A stretch of 64,000 nucleotides of DNA from Streptomyces europaeiscabiei (GTDB taxonomy: Bacteria; Actinomycetota; Actinomycetes; Streptomycetales; Streptomycetaceae). Location of the stretch: positions 3,600,001 to 3,664,000 of the forward strand of contig NZ_CP107841.1 in the NCBI RefSeq assembly GCF_036346855.1, in the 5' to 3' direction. The notes under the pieces were generated by a model that was not told the DNA's origin, made no database searches, and saw nothing but the letters and a program-made list of their open reading frames with translations. The translations under genes were made by a program, and so were the position numbers. How positions within the stretch are numbered: the first letter of the stretch is position 1; each line of letters opens with the position of its first letter. Below are positions 50,187 through 60,118 of this stretch, piece by piece.

Positions 50187-51278
50187 TCAGCAGGAGTACC
50201 GCCTCCAGCCCGCGATGAACCCGTCCCAGTCGGTCTTGATCTCGACGCACTTCTTCTCGTTCTCCGCGAGGGCGAAGGTCTTGCGGAGCTTCGAGCCGAC
50301 AGCGACGACGCCGGCCATGCAGCCGACGCGGATCCACGGCACCGGGATCCGGTTGCACATGAAGGTCATCGCGGCGGTCACACCGAAGATGCCGCCCTTG
50401 GAGTCGACGGCCTTGACCTCGCTCCTGCCGAAGCGCACGTAGACGTACCGGCCGTAGGAGATCTTCGGGTCGGCCACCACCGGGAAGGTCGTGTCGCCGG
50501 TGAAGGCGACGGACTGGACGATGGTGTCGCCCTCGATGCGGTACTCGGTGGGCACCGGGTTACCCAGGGCGTCCTTGGCCCACGGGGCCTCGACCTGGCC
50601 CATCACGACGTTTATCCTGCCGTCGCCGTCGCCGTCGAAGTCGACGGTGCCGGGCTCGGTCTCCTCGTCGCCGGCGTTCCGCTCCAGCAGTTCCCCGGGC
50701 ACATCGGCCGCGTCCATCTCCTGGACGACCTCGATGGTGTTGTTCTCGGTGTTCTCCACGAGGCTCGCGCCGGCCGGGAGGTCGAGGTCGAAGCGGTACT
50801 CGCTCGGCGCCGTCGACTTCTTGATGTCGACCAGCGCGCGGACCGAACCGTCGGAGGTGAGCTGGACGGCCGTGGCCGAGGTGGCGGCGGTGGCGTCGTA
50901 GTAGATCGTGCCGCTGTCCGTCTGCTGCGCCGTACCGAGGCCGGAGCCGGGCAGGCTGACACCCAGGGTCGTACCGGTGTTGTTCTCCTTCAGCGTGACG
51001 GGGGCCGTGGAGTTGCGCGGCACCTCGATCACACCGGCGGAGGAGTCCGACACGGCCACGCTGTCCACGTCGTCCAGCTCCGCCTTGAGCAGATTGGAGA
51101 CACCGGTTGCCCTCTCGACCTGCTTGCCGACGGTGTCGACCGGCTCCACCTGCGGCTTGTCCGGCGGGACGATGATCGCTTGGGCGGGGGTCGCCGTGGC
51201 CAGAACGGAAACCGTGATCGCGCCGATGAAGGTGCTGACGAGACGACGCCGTGTGGATCTGGTCTGCTTCGACGACAC
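50187..51278 (-). CDS. Secreted protein with Ca-binding-like loop, function unknown
   Basis: A 363-residue protein. The signal peptide RRRLVSTFIGAITVSVLATA ends TPAQA. The mature chain is beta-rich with a VDFDGDGDGRINV segment that resembles a dockerin/EF-hand calcium loop, then TFPVVADPKISYGRYVYVRF, and a hydrophobic C-terminal patch (GVTAAMTFMCNRIPVPWIRVGCMAGVVAVG) with several Cys, ending GWRRYSC. The GTG at 51278 is chosen because GGTGAAG precedes it by six bases. It is divergent from the LuxR-type regulator. Similar Streptomyces secreted proteins ending in a WxxxxxxYC-type tail are known to me only as hypothetical. Confidence 0.75.
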   Translation of the reverse strand: MSSKQTRSTRRRLVSTFIGAITVSVLATATPAQAIIVPPDKPQVEPVDTVGKQVERATGVSNLLKAELDDVDSVAVSDSSAGVIEVPRNSTAPVTLKENNTGTTLGVSLPGSGLGTAQQTDSGTIYYDATAATSATAVQLTSDGSVRALVDIKKSTAPSEYRFDLDLPAGASLVENTENNTIEVVQEMDAADVPGELLERNAGDEETEPGTVDFDGDGDGRINVVMGQVEAPWAKDALGNPVPTEYRIEGDTIVQSVAFTGDTTFPVVADPKISYGRYVYVRFGRSEVKAVDSKGGIFGVTAAMTFMCNRIPVPWIRVGCMAGVVAVGSKLRKTFALAENEKKCVEIKTDWDGFIAGWRRYSC

Positions 51279-51393
51279 GTAGAACTTCACCTCCAGGCGG
51301 AATGGTTCGCGTTCACTGCTGCTTCGCTCCGCCCTGATCTTCGACTCACGCACAAGCCGTGCGCCAGGCCTGAAGGGTGGCCGCGATGAGCCG

Positions 51394-51409
51394 TGGCACC
51401 TAAGTGCCA
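51394..51409. promoter_or_regulatory. Inverted repeat in a divergent promoter region
   Basis: TGGCAC-CTAA-GTGCCA, a perfect 6-bp inverted repeat, lies between the secreted-protein gene and the LuxR-type regulator. It is a candidate operator for the regulator. Confidence 0.4.
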
Positions 51410-51503
51410 GCCCTGTCGTGTTCGCCACAAGGCCACAGATCCACCGTGAAATCCCTCCGGATCGAACTAGGATTCTCCTTCCGGGGGAGGAGGGGGTGCG
51501 GGG

Positions 51504-52499
51504 GTGAAAGGGCCGACCGTGCTGGGTGCGTTTCTGGAATCGGACACCGAGGCCGTCCGCGTCTATCGGAGCCTGCTCGCGAACCCCTCCTGGACCCTGC
51601 AGGACGTCCAGCTGCACACGGGTCTGGCCGAGGAGGACGTGCGGGCGGCCGTGCGCCGGCTCGCGGACCTCTCCCTGTTGAGCCCGGTCACGGACACCAC
51701 TTTCCTGCCCATGAACCCCGAGACGGTCTTCAGTCCGGCACTGCGCCGCCTTGAGGCCGAACTGGACGCGCAGCGGGCATATCTGACGAAGCATCAGGCA
51801 ACGGTCGCCGAGCTCGCCACCGAGTACGCCGCCCTGGGGCTGCGGCACACCACCGGTGCCGATCACCTCGTCGGCGTGGACGCGGTCCGCTCCGGGCTGG
51901 AGCGGCTGTCGCGGGACGCGGTGCACGAGGTCTGCACGTTCACACCCGGCGGCGCCGTGAGCGCGGCCGGCCTGGAGTCGGCCCGCCCCCTCGACGAGGA
52001 GTCCTTCGGCCGGGGCGTACGGATGCGGTCCGTCTACCTCGACAGTGTCCGCAACGACCAGGCCACCTCCGAGTACGCGTCCTGGCTCACCTCCAAGGGC
52101 GGCCAGGTGCGCACCGTCCCGGCACTGCCGATGCGTATGATCATTTGCGATCGTGAGGTCGCGGTCGTGCCGGTGAACGCCGAGGACAGCCGGCAGGGCG
52201 CCCTGGTGGTCCGCTACCACGGAGTAGTACGGGCCCTCGCGGAACTCTTCGAACTCGTCTGGGCGCAGGGGGTGCCGCTGGGCGAGGAGACCAGGCCCTC
52301 CGCGGAGCACGAGGCGAGCGATCGGGACCGCGTCCTGCTGAAGCTGCTGTCCGAGGGGATGACCGACCAGGGAATCGCCCGCAAGCTGGGGATCTCCGTG
52401 CGTACGATCCGACGGCTGATGTCCGACCTGATGAAGCGGCTGGACGCGCAGAGCCGGTTCGAGGCCGGAGCGGAGGCCGTGCGGCGGGGCTGGCTCTAG
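51504..52499 (+). CDS. LuxR-type (TrmB-like N-terminus) transcriptional regulator
   Basis: A 331-residue regulator. The N-terminal 70 residues form a winged helix (VYRSLLANPSWTLQDVQLHTGLAEEDVRAAVRRLADLSLL). A middle region of phospholipase-D-like/TrmB-type shape carries MRMIICDREVAVVPV. The C-terminal HTH is LuxR-like (VLLKLLSEGMTDQGIARKLGISVRTIRRLMSDLMKRLDA, about residues 275-315). This helix-turn-helix TrmB-LuxR layout is frequent in Streptomyces. GGAGGAGG precedes the GTG. It is divergent from one secreted-protein gene and followed by two more, which may be its targets. Confidence 0.85.
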   Translation: MKGPTVLGAFLESDTEAVRVYRSLLANPSWTLQDVQLHTGLAEEDVRAAVRRLADLSLLSPVTDTTFLPMNPETVFSPALRRLEAELDAQRAYLTKHQATVAELATEYAALGLRHTTGADHLVGVDAVRSGLERLSRDAVHEVCTFTPGGAVSAAGLESARPLDEESFGRGVRMRSVYLDSVRNDQATSEYASWLTSKGGQVRTVPALPMRMIICDREVAVVPVNAEDSRQGALVVRYHGVVRALAELFELVWAQGVPLGEETRPSAEHEASDRDRVLLKLLSEGMTDQGIARKLGISVRTIRRLMSDLMKRLDAQSRFEAGAEAVRRGWL

Positions 52500-52608
52500 C
52501 CGACGGCAGGCAACGGCGCCGCCCGGCAGGCCGGGGAACCGGAGGACGACGCCGACGCCGACGCCGTGGAGCGTCTGCCCGTTGCCGCGGCGGGCATGCT
52601 GGCACCGT

Positions 52609-52638
52609 CCTGCCATGGCCGCAAGAGGCCATGGCAGG
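52609..52638 (+). terminator. Terminator after the LuxR-type gene
   Basis: A perfect 12-bp stem (CCTGCCATGGCC and complement) with a GCAAGA loop, 110 bases after the stop. Confidence 0.8.
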
Positions 52639-52723
52639 AGCTCTACGTTCTCCCCCCGATCCGCCATGATCAGTGGTGCCCCGCAGCGGGCATGTCATGT
52701 ACTCCACACGAAAGAGGAGCATT

Positions 52724-52960
52724 GTGCATTCCTCGACGAGCTCTCGGCGCCTCAGCGTCCTCGCCTTCCTCGCCCTGGGCTCCGCCGCGGCGACCCTGAT
52801 CCTCGGCACCTCCGTGGGCGCGTCGGCGGGCACCCGGCTGGTCGCCGACGACGGGCTGCCGGACATCGTCAAGCCGAAGGACCCGGCCACGGGCAGCATC
52901 GAGCCCGGCGTGATCGTTCCCGGGCACAAGGTGACATGGACGTGGGACGACCAGGACTGA
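52724..52960 (+). CDS. Small secreted protein
   Basis: A 78-residue protein. SSRRLSVLAFLALGSAAATLILG is a signal peptide with cleavage near ASA; about 46 residues remain, ending VPGHKVTWTWDDQD. GAGGAG lies four bases before the GTG at 52724, which decides the start over upstream in-frame codons. No family recognised. It forms a short run with the next secreted-protein gene. Confidence 0.65.
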   Translation: MHSSTSSRRLSVLAFLALGSAAATLILGTSVGASAGTRLVADDGLPDIVKPKDPATGSIEPGVIVPGHKVTWTWDDQD

Positions 52961-53048
52961 CGGGGCCCACCTCACGGCCTCGTGCCACGCCGAGCCGCGG
53001 ATCGGACCGAAGCCCGGCTCAACAGGACACCGACACCCAGAGGATCCC

Positions 53049-53426
53049 CTGAAGAAGCGGCACCTCGCAGCCAGTGGCATCCTGGCCCTGGCGGCCGTCG
53101 CCGTGGCGCAGCCCTCGGCCTCGGCGGCCACCCTGAGCGTGAGCAACGCGGGCTCGCGGGCCTCGTACAACACGGCCACCGCCGTGCTGGAGGTCTGTGA
53201 CATCGACGGCGCGGACGGCAAGCGCGCGGTCGCGACCCTGGAGCGGAGCGGCACGGTCATCCAGCTGCTCCGGCAGGTGTCCGCCACCAACGGCGCCGGC
53301 AACAGCTGTGCGCGGGCCGCCGTGCCCGTGGCCTCCGGCTCCACCGTCATCCTGACCGCCCGGGTACAGGCCGGCGCCTCGGGTGCGCCCGAGGACGAGG
53401 TGAGCAGGCAGCTGAGGTTGCCGTAG
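53049..53426 (+). CDS. Small secreted protein starting at CTG
   Basis: The frame from CTG at 53049 reads (M)KKRHLAASGILALAAVAVAQ and ends its signal peptide at SASA, then continues as a 100-residue beta-rich domain with two Cys (EVCDIDGADG, NSCARAAV). AGAGGA lies just ahead of the CTG. The only standard start in frame, GTG at 53103, would remove the signal peptide. A CTG start is therefore the simplest reading. It is about 125 residues. Function unknown; it resembles hypothetical secreted proteins of Streptomyces. Confidence 0.65.
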   Translation: MKKRHLAASGILALAAVAVAQPSASAATLSVSNAGSRASYNTATAVLEVCDIDGADGKRAVATLERSGTVIQLLRQVSATNGAGNSCARAAVPVASGSTVILTARVQAGASGAPEDEVSRQLRLP

Positions 53427-53484
53427 CGGCCCGGAAAGCCTTCCGGTGCCTCACGGATCCTGTCGGCGAGGTGCCCCATCCCGT

Positions 53485-53737
53485 TCGTGACGGCCCGTCG
53501 GTTCTCCGACGGGCCGTTTCCGTGACCGGGGAAAGGCCCGGAGGCAGATGCGACTGGGGACGCGACGCCCGGCTGACAGCAACGCCAAACCGACGACGAC
53601 ACCAAGCCGACGGCGACACCCGGCCGAGCGACACCCGGCCGACGGAACGGCTCTGGTCGAACCAACTGCTCGTGACGGCCCGTCGGTTCTCCGACGGGCC
53701 GTTTCCGTGACCGAGGAGAGGCCCGGAGGCAGATGCG
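53485..53737. repeat. Duplicated terminator cassette
   Basis: A 68-bp sequence occurs twice in the same direction (53485-53552 and 53670-53737) with about three differences. Each copy holds a perfect 11-bp stem CGGCCCGTCGG / CCGACGGGCCG with TTCT loop followed by TTTCC, so both are terminators. Between them are short repeats of GCGACACCCGGCCGA. The 400-base gap carries nothing else that looks functional. Confidence 0.85.
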
Positions 53738-53826
53738 GCTGGCTGGACCCCGCCGCAGAGGGACGTCCGGCTGAGGAGGCACCGGCTGAGGGGCTGCCCC
53801 CGGTGCCCGCCTCCCTTCAGCCGTCC

Positions 53827-54849
53827 TCACTCACACGTCGAACCCCCCGTGCCGGACAGCGCCTCCTCGATCCAGGCCCGGTCACGGGCGATGTCCGCCT
53901 CCTTCGTGGTCCAGATGTCGGGCTGGGCACTGTCGTGCGGGATGCCGACGAGGACGTGGTCGCCCTGCTTCAGCCGGGGATCGGCGTCGCGGTCCATGGG
54001 GAAGACGATCCGGTCATCGCCCTTGTCGGGCTTGATCCAGCGGTCCACCTCGACCGTGATCCGGTCCTGGTGGGCACCGGTCACGGGTTCGACCTCGCGG
54101 ACGGTCCCCTCGACGATGAGGCGGGCACAGGAGACGTATCCCTCAGGGCTGAGCGAGGCGGAGCTGTCCCCGCCGCCGTCCTCCAGGCTGCCGCCCCCCT
54201 TGGCAGCCGACTCCTCGGCGACACCCGAGTCGGCTGACGACTTCGAGCTGTTCATCCCGGCGCCGGCCTGTACGACAACCCAGCCCACGCCGAGGACCAC
54301 GGAGGCGGCCGCGGCGGCGGCGAGGGTACCGAAGGTGATCTTCAGGGCTCGCCGGGCGCGGGACGGCCGCGGCAGCAGGGGCGTCACCGACGTGGTGGGG
54401 GCCTGCGCGGGCCCGGACACGCGCCCGGAGTCCGTCTCGGCACCGGCCGCGTCCCCCGGCCGCGCGGCCACGGGTCGCCCCGGCGGGGCCCCGGCCGCGG
54501 CGTCCTGACCCGTCACCGCCAGCGCCTCACCGATCAGCCCCAGCTGCTCCCTCAGCAGCGCGATGTCGGCGGCGGCCGCGTCCCGCGAGGCCACGAACTC
54601 GGCGTCACGCAGGGCCTCTTCGGGCAGCGGTTCGTCGAGAAGGGCGGCCATCAACGCGTCCATGCCGGCGTAGACGGAGCCGTCGTGACCGACGTCGTCA
54701 TGACGCCGAGCGCCGTCGTGCGCGGGCCCGACGCGCTCGGCGCCGTCACCCAGGGCGAGCTCGTCGTGCTCGCCGTCCCCGTGCTCACCGTCCCCGCGCG
54801 CGATGTCGTCGTACTCGGCGTCGCGCCTGCTGTCGTCCCGGGCGGCCAC
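53827..54849 (-). CDS. Membrane protein paired with ECF sigma factor (putative anti-sigma)
   Basis: A 340-residue protein. The cytoplasmic part starts with an Asp/His/Glu-rich stretch (DGEHGDGEHDELALGDG) and a helical region (EEALRDAEFVASRDAAAADI), but lacks the HxxxCxxC zinc motif of common anti-sigma factors. One membrane helix (LKITFGTLAAAAAASVVLGVGWVVV, about residues 170-195) leads to an outer domain with two Cys (VSCARLIV, STCE). GTG at 54849 lies one base after the sigma stop, so the two genes are coupled. An anti-sigma role is inferred from position only. Confidence 0.7.
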   Translation of the reverse strand: MAARDDSRRDAEYDDIARGDGEHGDGEHDELALGDGAERVGPAHDGARRHDDVGHDGSVYAGMDALMAALLDEPLPEEALRDAEFVASRDAAAADIALLREQLGLIGEALAVTGQDAAAGAPPGRPVAARPGDAAGAETDSGRVSGPAQAPTTSVTPLLPRPSRARRALKITFGTLAAAAAASVVLGVGWVVVQAGAGMNSSKSSADSGVAEESAAKGGGSLEDGGGDSSASLSPEGYVSCARLIVEGTVREVEPVTGAHQDRITVEVDRWIKPDKGDDRIVFPMDRDADPRLKQGDHVLVGIPHDSAQPDIWTTKEADIARDRAWIEEALSGTGGSTCE

Positions 54850-54850
54850 G

Positions 54851-55396
54851 TCACACCACCTCGTCCTCGTGCAGGCGGTTGCGCAGCGCGCGGACCGCCG
54901 AGTGGAGCCTGCTCTTGACCGTGCCCTCGGGGATGCCGAGTTCATCGGCGATCCCGCGCACCGGCAGGTCGGCGTAGAAGCGCAGGACGAGCACCTGACG
55001 CAGGGCGTCGGGCAGCTCGTCCAGGCCTCGGGCGACGGCGAGCGAGAGCACGCTGGAGTCCTCGCCGGAGGGGTGCGCCGCCGGTTGCCGCAGCGAGGCC
55101 AGGCGCTCCCCCAGGCGCTCCTGGCGCCGCTTGGCGCGGTGCCAGTCCATCGCCAGGTTCGACGCGACCACCGCCGCCCACGCGGACACGTCCCGCGGTG
55201 CCTCACGGCCGCTCGCGGCCCGCTCCAGCAGCCGCAGCCGTACCTGCTGTACCCCGTCCAGCAGGTCCGACTGCGGCACACCGCCGAGCGCGAGCACCGC
55301 CCGCACCCGCCGCTCCTGGGCCGTGTCCAGTGGGTCGTCGGCCTCCTGGACCCCCTCGACGACCCCCTCGACGTGGCGCGCCTTTCTGCGCAGCAC
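54851..55396 (-). CDS. ECF-family RNA polymerase sigma factor
   Basis: A 181-residue sigma factor with region 2 around AWAAVVASNLAMDWHRAKRRQ (residues 70-92) and region 4 as LPDALRQVLVLRFYADLPVRGIADELGIPEGTVKSRLHSAVRALRNRL (about 125-175), a clear sigma-70 r4 helix-turn-helix. GTG at 55396 follows GGGAGGGGAGG. Its promoter region shows a GAAC-N17-CGTC pair typical of ECF autoregulation. It is co-expressed with the membrane protein downstream. Confidence 0.88.
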   Translation of the reverse strand: MLRRKARHVEGVVEGVQEADDPLDTAQERRVRAVLALGGVPQSDLLDGVQQVRLRLLERAASGREAPRDVSAWAAVVASNLAMDWHRAKRRQERLGERLASLRQPAAHPSGEDSSVLSLAVARGLDELPDALRQVLVLRFYADLPVRGIADELGIPEGTVKSRLHSAVRALRNRLHEDEVV

Positions 55397-56773
<1,377 letters not shown>

Positions 56774-56785
56774 GCACGGGTGGGC

Positions 56786-56817
56786 GGGGCGGTCACTCTG
56801 CAAGGGGTGGCCGCCCC
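56786..56817. terminator. Terminator of asd and the convergent DUF1203 gene
   Basis: An 11-bp stem with one G-T pair (GGGGCGGTCAC / GTGGCCGCCCC) and a ten-base loop, 12 bases after the asd stop and seven bases past the DUF1203 stop. Confidence 0.75.
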
Positions 56818-56824
56818 GTCGGCG

Positions 56825-57325
56825 TCACGGCCGTCGCACCTCGTACAGGAAACAGCCGTACTCGACGGCCCGCACCTGCACGAGTGCGACGTCGGGGTCC
56901 GAGAAGGCCTCGGCGAAGGCGGCGTCGAAGCCCTCGGGTCCCTCGGGCTCCTGGACCAGCCGTCCGCCGAGAATGCGTCCGTCGGCGGAGTAGCGGCGAA
57001 CCGTCCGGTGGGCGTTGCCGAACGGGTGACCGTCGCCGACCGGACCCGGGCATGCCTCGGCATGGACGAAGACGGGCCCCTGCTCGTCGTACGCCCCCGG
57101 ATCGGCACCCGTCCGCGCCGCCCAGCGCCGGAGGGGCGCGTAGGACACCAGGACGATCCGCTCCCCGGGTTCACCGCGCCGCAGACAACAGCGCAGCGGC
57201 GCGCCGCCCTCGTCGTCCGTGAACGGCTCGCGCGAGCGCCCCGAGTCGTCGGCCGAGCGGAGTTCCGTCAACGCCTCCGGGTCAATGGGGCGTGGGATGT
57301 ATGTGGTTGTCGTAGGCGTGGTCAT
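56825..57325 (-). CDS. DUF1203 protein
   Basis: A 166-residue protein with the DUF1203 pattern: PLRCCLRRGEPGERIVLVSYAPLRRW, YDEQGPVFVHAEACPG and a C-terminal AVEYGCFLYEV. Family members are small soluble proteins of unknown function. It is divergent from pepN copy 2 (113 bases apart). Confidence 0.85.
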   Translation of the reverse strand: MTTPTTTTYIPRPIDPEALTELRSADDSGRSREPFTDDEGGAPLRCCLRRGEPGERIVLVSYAPLRRWAARTGADPGAYDEQGPVFVHAEACPGPVGDGHPFGNAHRTVRRYSADGRILGGRLVQEPEGPEGFDAAFAEAFSDPDVALVQVRAVEYGCFLYEVRRP

Positions 57326-57438
57326 GTGCCCCAGGCTCGCGCGCGCACGGCCTGTTCACCGGCGGGAAACGGACATCGCGTTCCCCGCCGGTGCCATGGA
57401 AGGATGGCGCAACCCACACATACCGAGGAGATGACCGC

Positions 57439-60018
57439 GTGCCTGGCACAAACCTGACCCGCGACGAGGCTCAGCAGCGGGCGGCGCTGCTCAGCGTCGA
57501 CTCGTACGAGATCGATCTCGACCTCTCCGGCGCGCAGGAGGGCGGCACCTACCGGTCCGTGACCACGGTGCGCTTCGACGTCGTCGAGAACGGCGCGGCG
57601 TCCTTCATCGACCTGGTGGCCCCGACCATCCACGAGGTGACCCTCAACGGCGACGCGCTGGACCCGGCGGAGGTCTTCAAGGACTCCCGGATCGCCCTCC
57701 CCGGCCTGCTGCAGGGCCGCAACATCCTGCGGGTCGTGGCCGACGCCGCGTACACCAACACGGGTGAGGGTCTGCACCGGTTCGTCGACCCGGTCGACGA
57801 CCAGGCGTACCTGTACACCCAGTTCGAGGTCCCCGACGCCCGCCGTGTCTTCGCGAGCTTCGAGCAGCCGGACCTGAAGGCGACCTTCCAGTTCACGGTG
57901 AAGGCCCCGACCGGCTGGACCGTCATCTCCAACTCGCCGACACCGGAGCCCAAGGACGACGTCTGGGTCTTCGAGCCGACGCCCCGTATCTCGACGTACA
58001 TCACGGCCCTCATCGTCGGCCCGTACCACTCCGTGCACAGCGTGTACGAGAAGGACGGGCAGAGCGTGCCGCTCGGCATCTACTGCCGTCCGTCCCTCGC
58101 CGAACACCTGGACTCCGACGCGATCTTCGAGGTCACGCGACAGGGCTTCGACTGGTTCCAGGAGAAGTTCGACTACGCGTACCCGTTCAAGAAGTACGAC
58201 CAGCTGTTCGTGCCGGAGTTCAACGCGGGCGCGATGGAGAACGCGGGCGCGGTGACCATCCGCGACCAGTACGTCTTCCGCTCGAAGGTGACGGACGCCG
58301 CGTACGAGGTCCGCGCCGAGACCATCCTCCACGAGCTGGCCCACATGTGGTTCGGCGACCTGGTCACCATGGAGTGGTGGAACGACCTCTGGCTGAACGA
58401 GTCGTTCGCGACGTACACGTCCATCGCCTGCCAGGCCGACGCGCCCGGTTCCCGGTGGCCGCACTCCTGGACCACGTTCGCCAACTCCATGAAGACCTGG
58501 GCGTACCGGCAGGACCAGCTGCCGTCCACGCACCCGATCATGGCGGAGATCCGCGACCTGGACGACGTGCTCGTCAACTTCGACGGCATCACGTACGCGA
58601 AGGGGGCTTCCGTCCTGAAGCAGCTCGTCGCGTACGTCGGCCAGGACGAGTTCTTCCGGGGCGTGCAGGCCTATTTCAAGGCGCACGCGTACGGCAACAC
58701 GCGCCTGTCCGACCTGTTGGGCTCCCTGGAGGAGACCTCCGGCCGTGATCTGAAGGCCTGGTCGAAGTCGTGGCTGGAGACGGCGGGCATCAACGTCCTG
58801 CGCCCCGAGATCGGGACGGACGAGCACGGTGTGGTCACCTCCTTCGCGATCCGCCAGGAGGCCCCGGCGCTGCCCGCGGGCGCGAAGGGCGAGCCGACGC
58901 TCCGCCCGCACCGCATCGCGGTCGGCCTGTACGAACTGGACGACGACAGCGGCAAGCTGATCCGTGACGAGCGCATCGAGCTGGACGTGGACGGCGAACT
59001 GACCGCCGTGCCGCAGCTGGTGGGCAGGCGCCGTCCCGCGGTCGTGCTTCTCAACGACGACGACCTGTCGTACGCGAAGGTCCGCCTGGACGAGCAGTCG
59101 CTCGCGTTCGTCACCGAGCACCTCGGCGACTTCGAGGCCTCCCTTCCCCGCGCGCTGTGCTGGGCCTCGGCCTGGGACATGACACGTGACGCGGAGCTGG
59201 CGACCCGCGACTACCTGTCCCTGGTCCTGTCGGGCATCGGCAAGGAGTCCGACATCGGTGTCGTGCAGTCCCTGCACCGTCAGGTGAAGCTGGCGATCGA
59301 GCTGTACGCCGACCCGACGACCCGCGAGGCGCTGCTGACCCGCTGGACGGACGCCACGCTCGCGCATCTGCGCGCCGCGGCCGCCGCCTCCGACCACCAG
59401 CTGGCCTGGGCCCGCGCGTTCGCCGCGACCGCCCGCACCCCCGAGCAACTGGACCTCCTGGAGGCCCTGCTGGAGGGCACGCAGACGATCGAGGGCCTGG
59501 CCGTCGACACCGAGCTGCGCTGGTCCTTCGTCCAGCGGCTCGCGGCGGTGGGCCGCTACGACGAGGCGGAGATCGCCGGCGAGTACGAGCGCGACAGGAC
59601 GGCCGCCGGCGAACGCCACGCCGCCACCGCCCGCGCCTCCCGCCCGACCCCCGAGGCCAAGGCCGAGGCCTGGTCCCAGGTCATCGAGTCGGACAAGCTC
59701 CCCAACGCGCTCCAGGAAGCGGTCATCGGCGGCTTCGTCCAGACCGACCAGCGCGACCTTCTCGCCGCCTACACCGACAGGTACTTCGAGGTGGTGAAGG
59801 AGATCTGGGAGTCCCGCTCCCACGAGATCGCCCAGCAGATCGCGGTCGGCCTCTACCCGACCGTCCAGGTCTCGGCCGACACCCTGCACAAGACGGACAC
59901 CTGGCTGAACACCGCCGAGCCCAACGCGGCCCTGCGCCGCCTGGTCTCGGAGTCCCGCTCGGGCGTGGAGCGGGCCCTCAGGGCCCAGGCCGCGGACGCG
60001 GCGGCGACCACGGCGTAG
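57439..60018 (+). CDS. pepN: Aminopeptidase N (M1 zinc metallopeptidase), copy 2
   Basis: An 859-residue enzyme. The exopeptidase motif is AGAMENAG near residue 266, the zinc site HELAHMWFGDLVTMEWWNDLWLNESFA near 301. The VTMEWWNDLWLNESF form is the standard one, while copy 1 has VTMVWWDDLWLKESF; copy 2 is therefore the more conventional PepN. It has the ERAP1-like C-terminal domain. GTG at 57439 has GAGGAG upstream. It is followed by a strong terminator. It removes N-terminal residues from peptides in the cytosol. Confidence 0.96.
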   Translation: MPGTNLTRDEAQQRAALLSVDSYEIDLDLSGAQEGGTYRSVTTVRFDVVENGAASFIDLVAPTIHEVTLNGDALDPAEVFKDSRIALPGLLQGRNILRVVADAAYTNTGEGLHRFVDPVDDQAYLYTQFEVPDARRVFASFEQPDLKATFQFTVKAPTGWTVISNSPTPEPKDDVWVFEPTPRISTYITALIVGPYHSVHSVYEKDGQSVPLGIYCRPSLAEHLDSDAIFEVTRQGFDWFQEKFDYAYPFKKYDQLFVPEFNAGAMENAGAVTIRDQYVFRSKVTDAAYEVRAETILHELAHMWFGDLVTMEWWNDLWLNESFATYTSIACQADAPGSRWPHSWTTFANSMKTWAYRQDQLPSTHPIMAEIRDLDDVLVNFDGITYAKGASVLKQLVAYVGQDEFFRGVQAYFKAHAYGNTRLSDLLGSLEETSGRDLKAWSKSWLETAGINVLRPEIGTDEHGVVTSFAIRQEAPALPAGAKGEPTLRPHRIAVGLYELDDDSGKLIRDERIELDVDGELTAVPQLVGRRRPAVVLLNDDDLSYAKVRLDEQSLAFVTEHLGDFEASLPRALCWASAWDMTRDAELATRDYLSLVLSGIGKESDIGVVQSLHRQVKLAIELYADPTTREALLTRWTDATLAHLRAAAAASDHQLAWARAFAATARTPEQLDLLEALLEGTQTIEGLAVDTELRWSFVQRLAAVGRYDEAEIAGEYERDRTAAGERHAATARASRPTPEAKAEAWSQVIESDKLPNALQEAVIGGFVQTDQRDLLAAYTDRYFEVVKEIWESRSHEIAQQIAVGLYPTVQVSADTLHKTDTWLNTAEPNAALRRLVSESRSGVERALRAQAADAAATTA

Positions 60019-60067
60019 CGAAGGACAGGCCGTACGACGCCGGGGCGGCCGGACGGCGTACGACGAG

Positions 60068-60096
60068 AAGGGGCGCCCGGTGACCGGGCGCCCCTT
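60068..60096. terminator. Bidirectional terminator after pepN copy 2
   Basis: A perfect 13-bp stem (AAGGGGCGCCCGG and complement) with a TGA loop, between pepN and the convergent EamA gene. Confidence 0.88.
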
Positions 60097-60118
60097 TCCC
60101 GTGCCGGACGGGCGTCCC

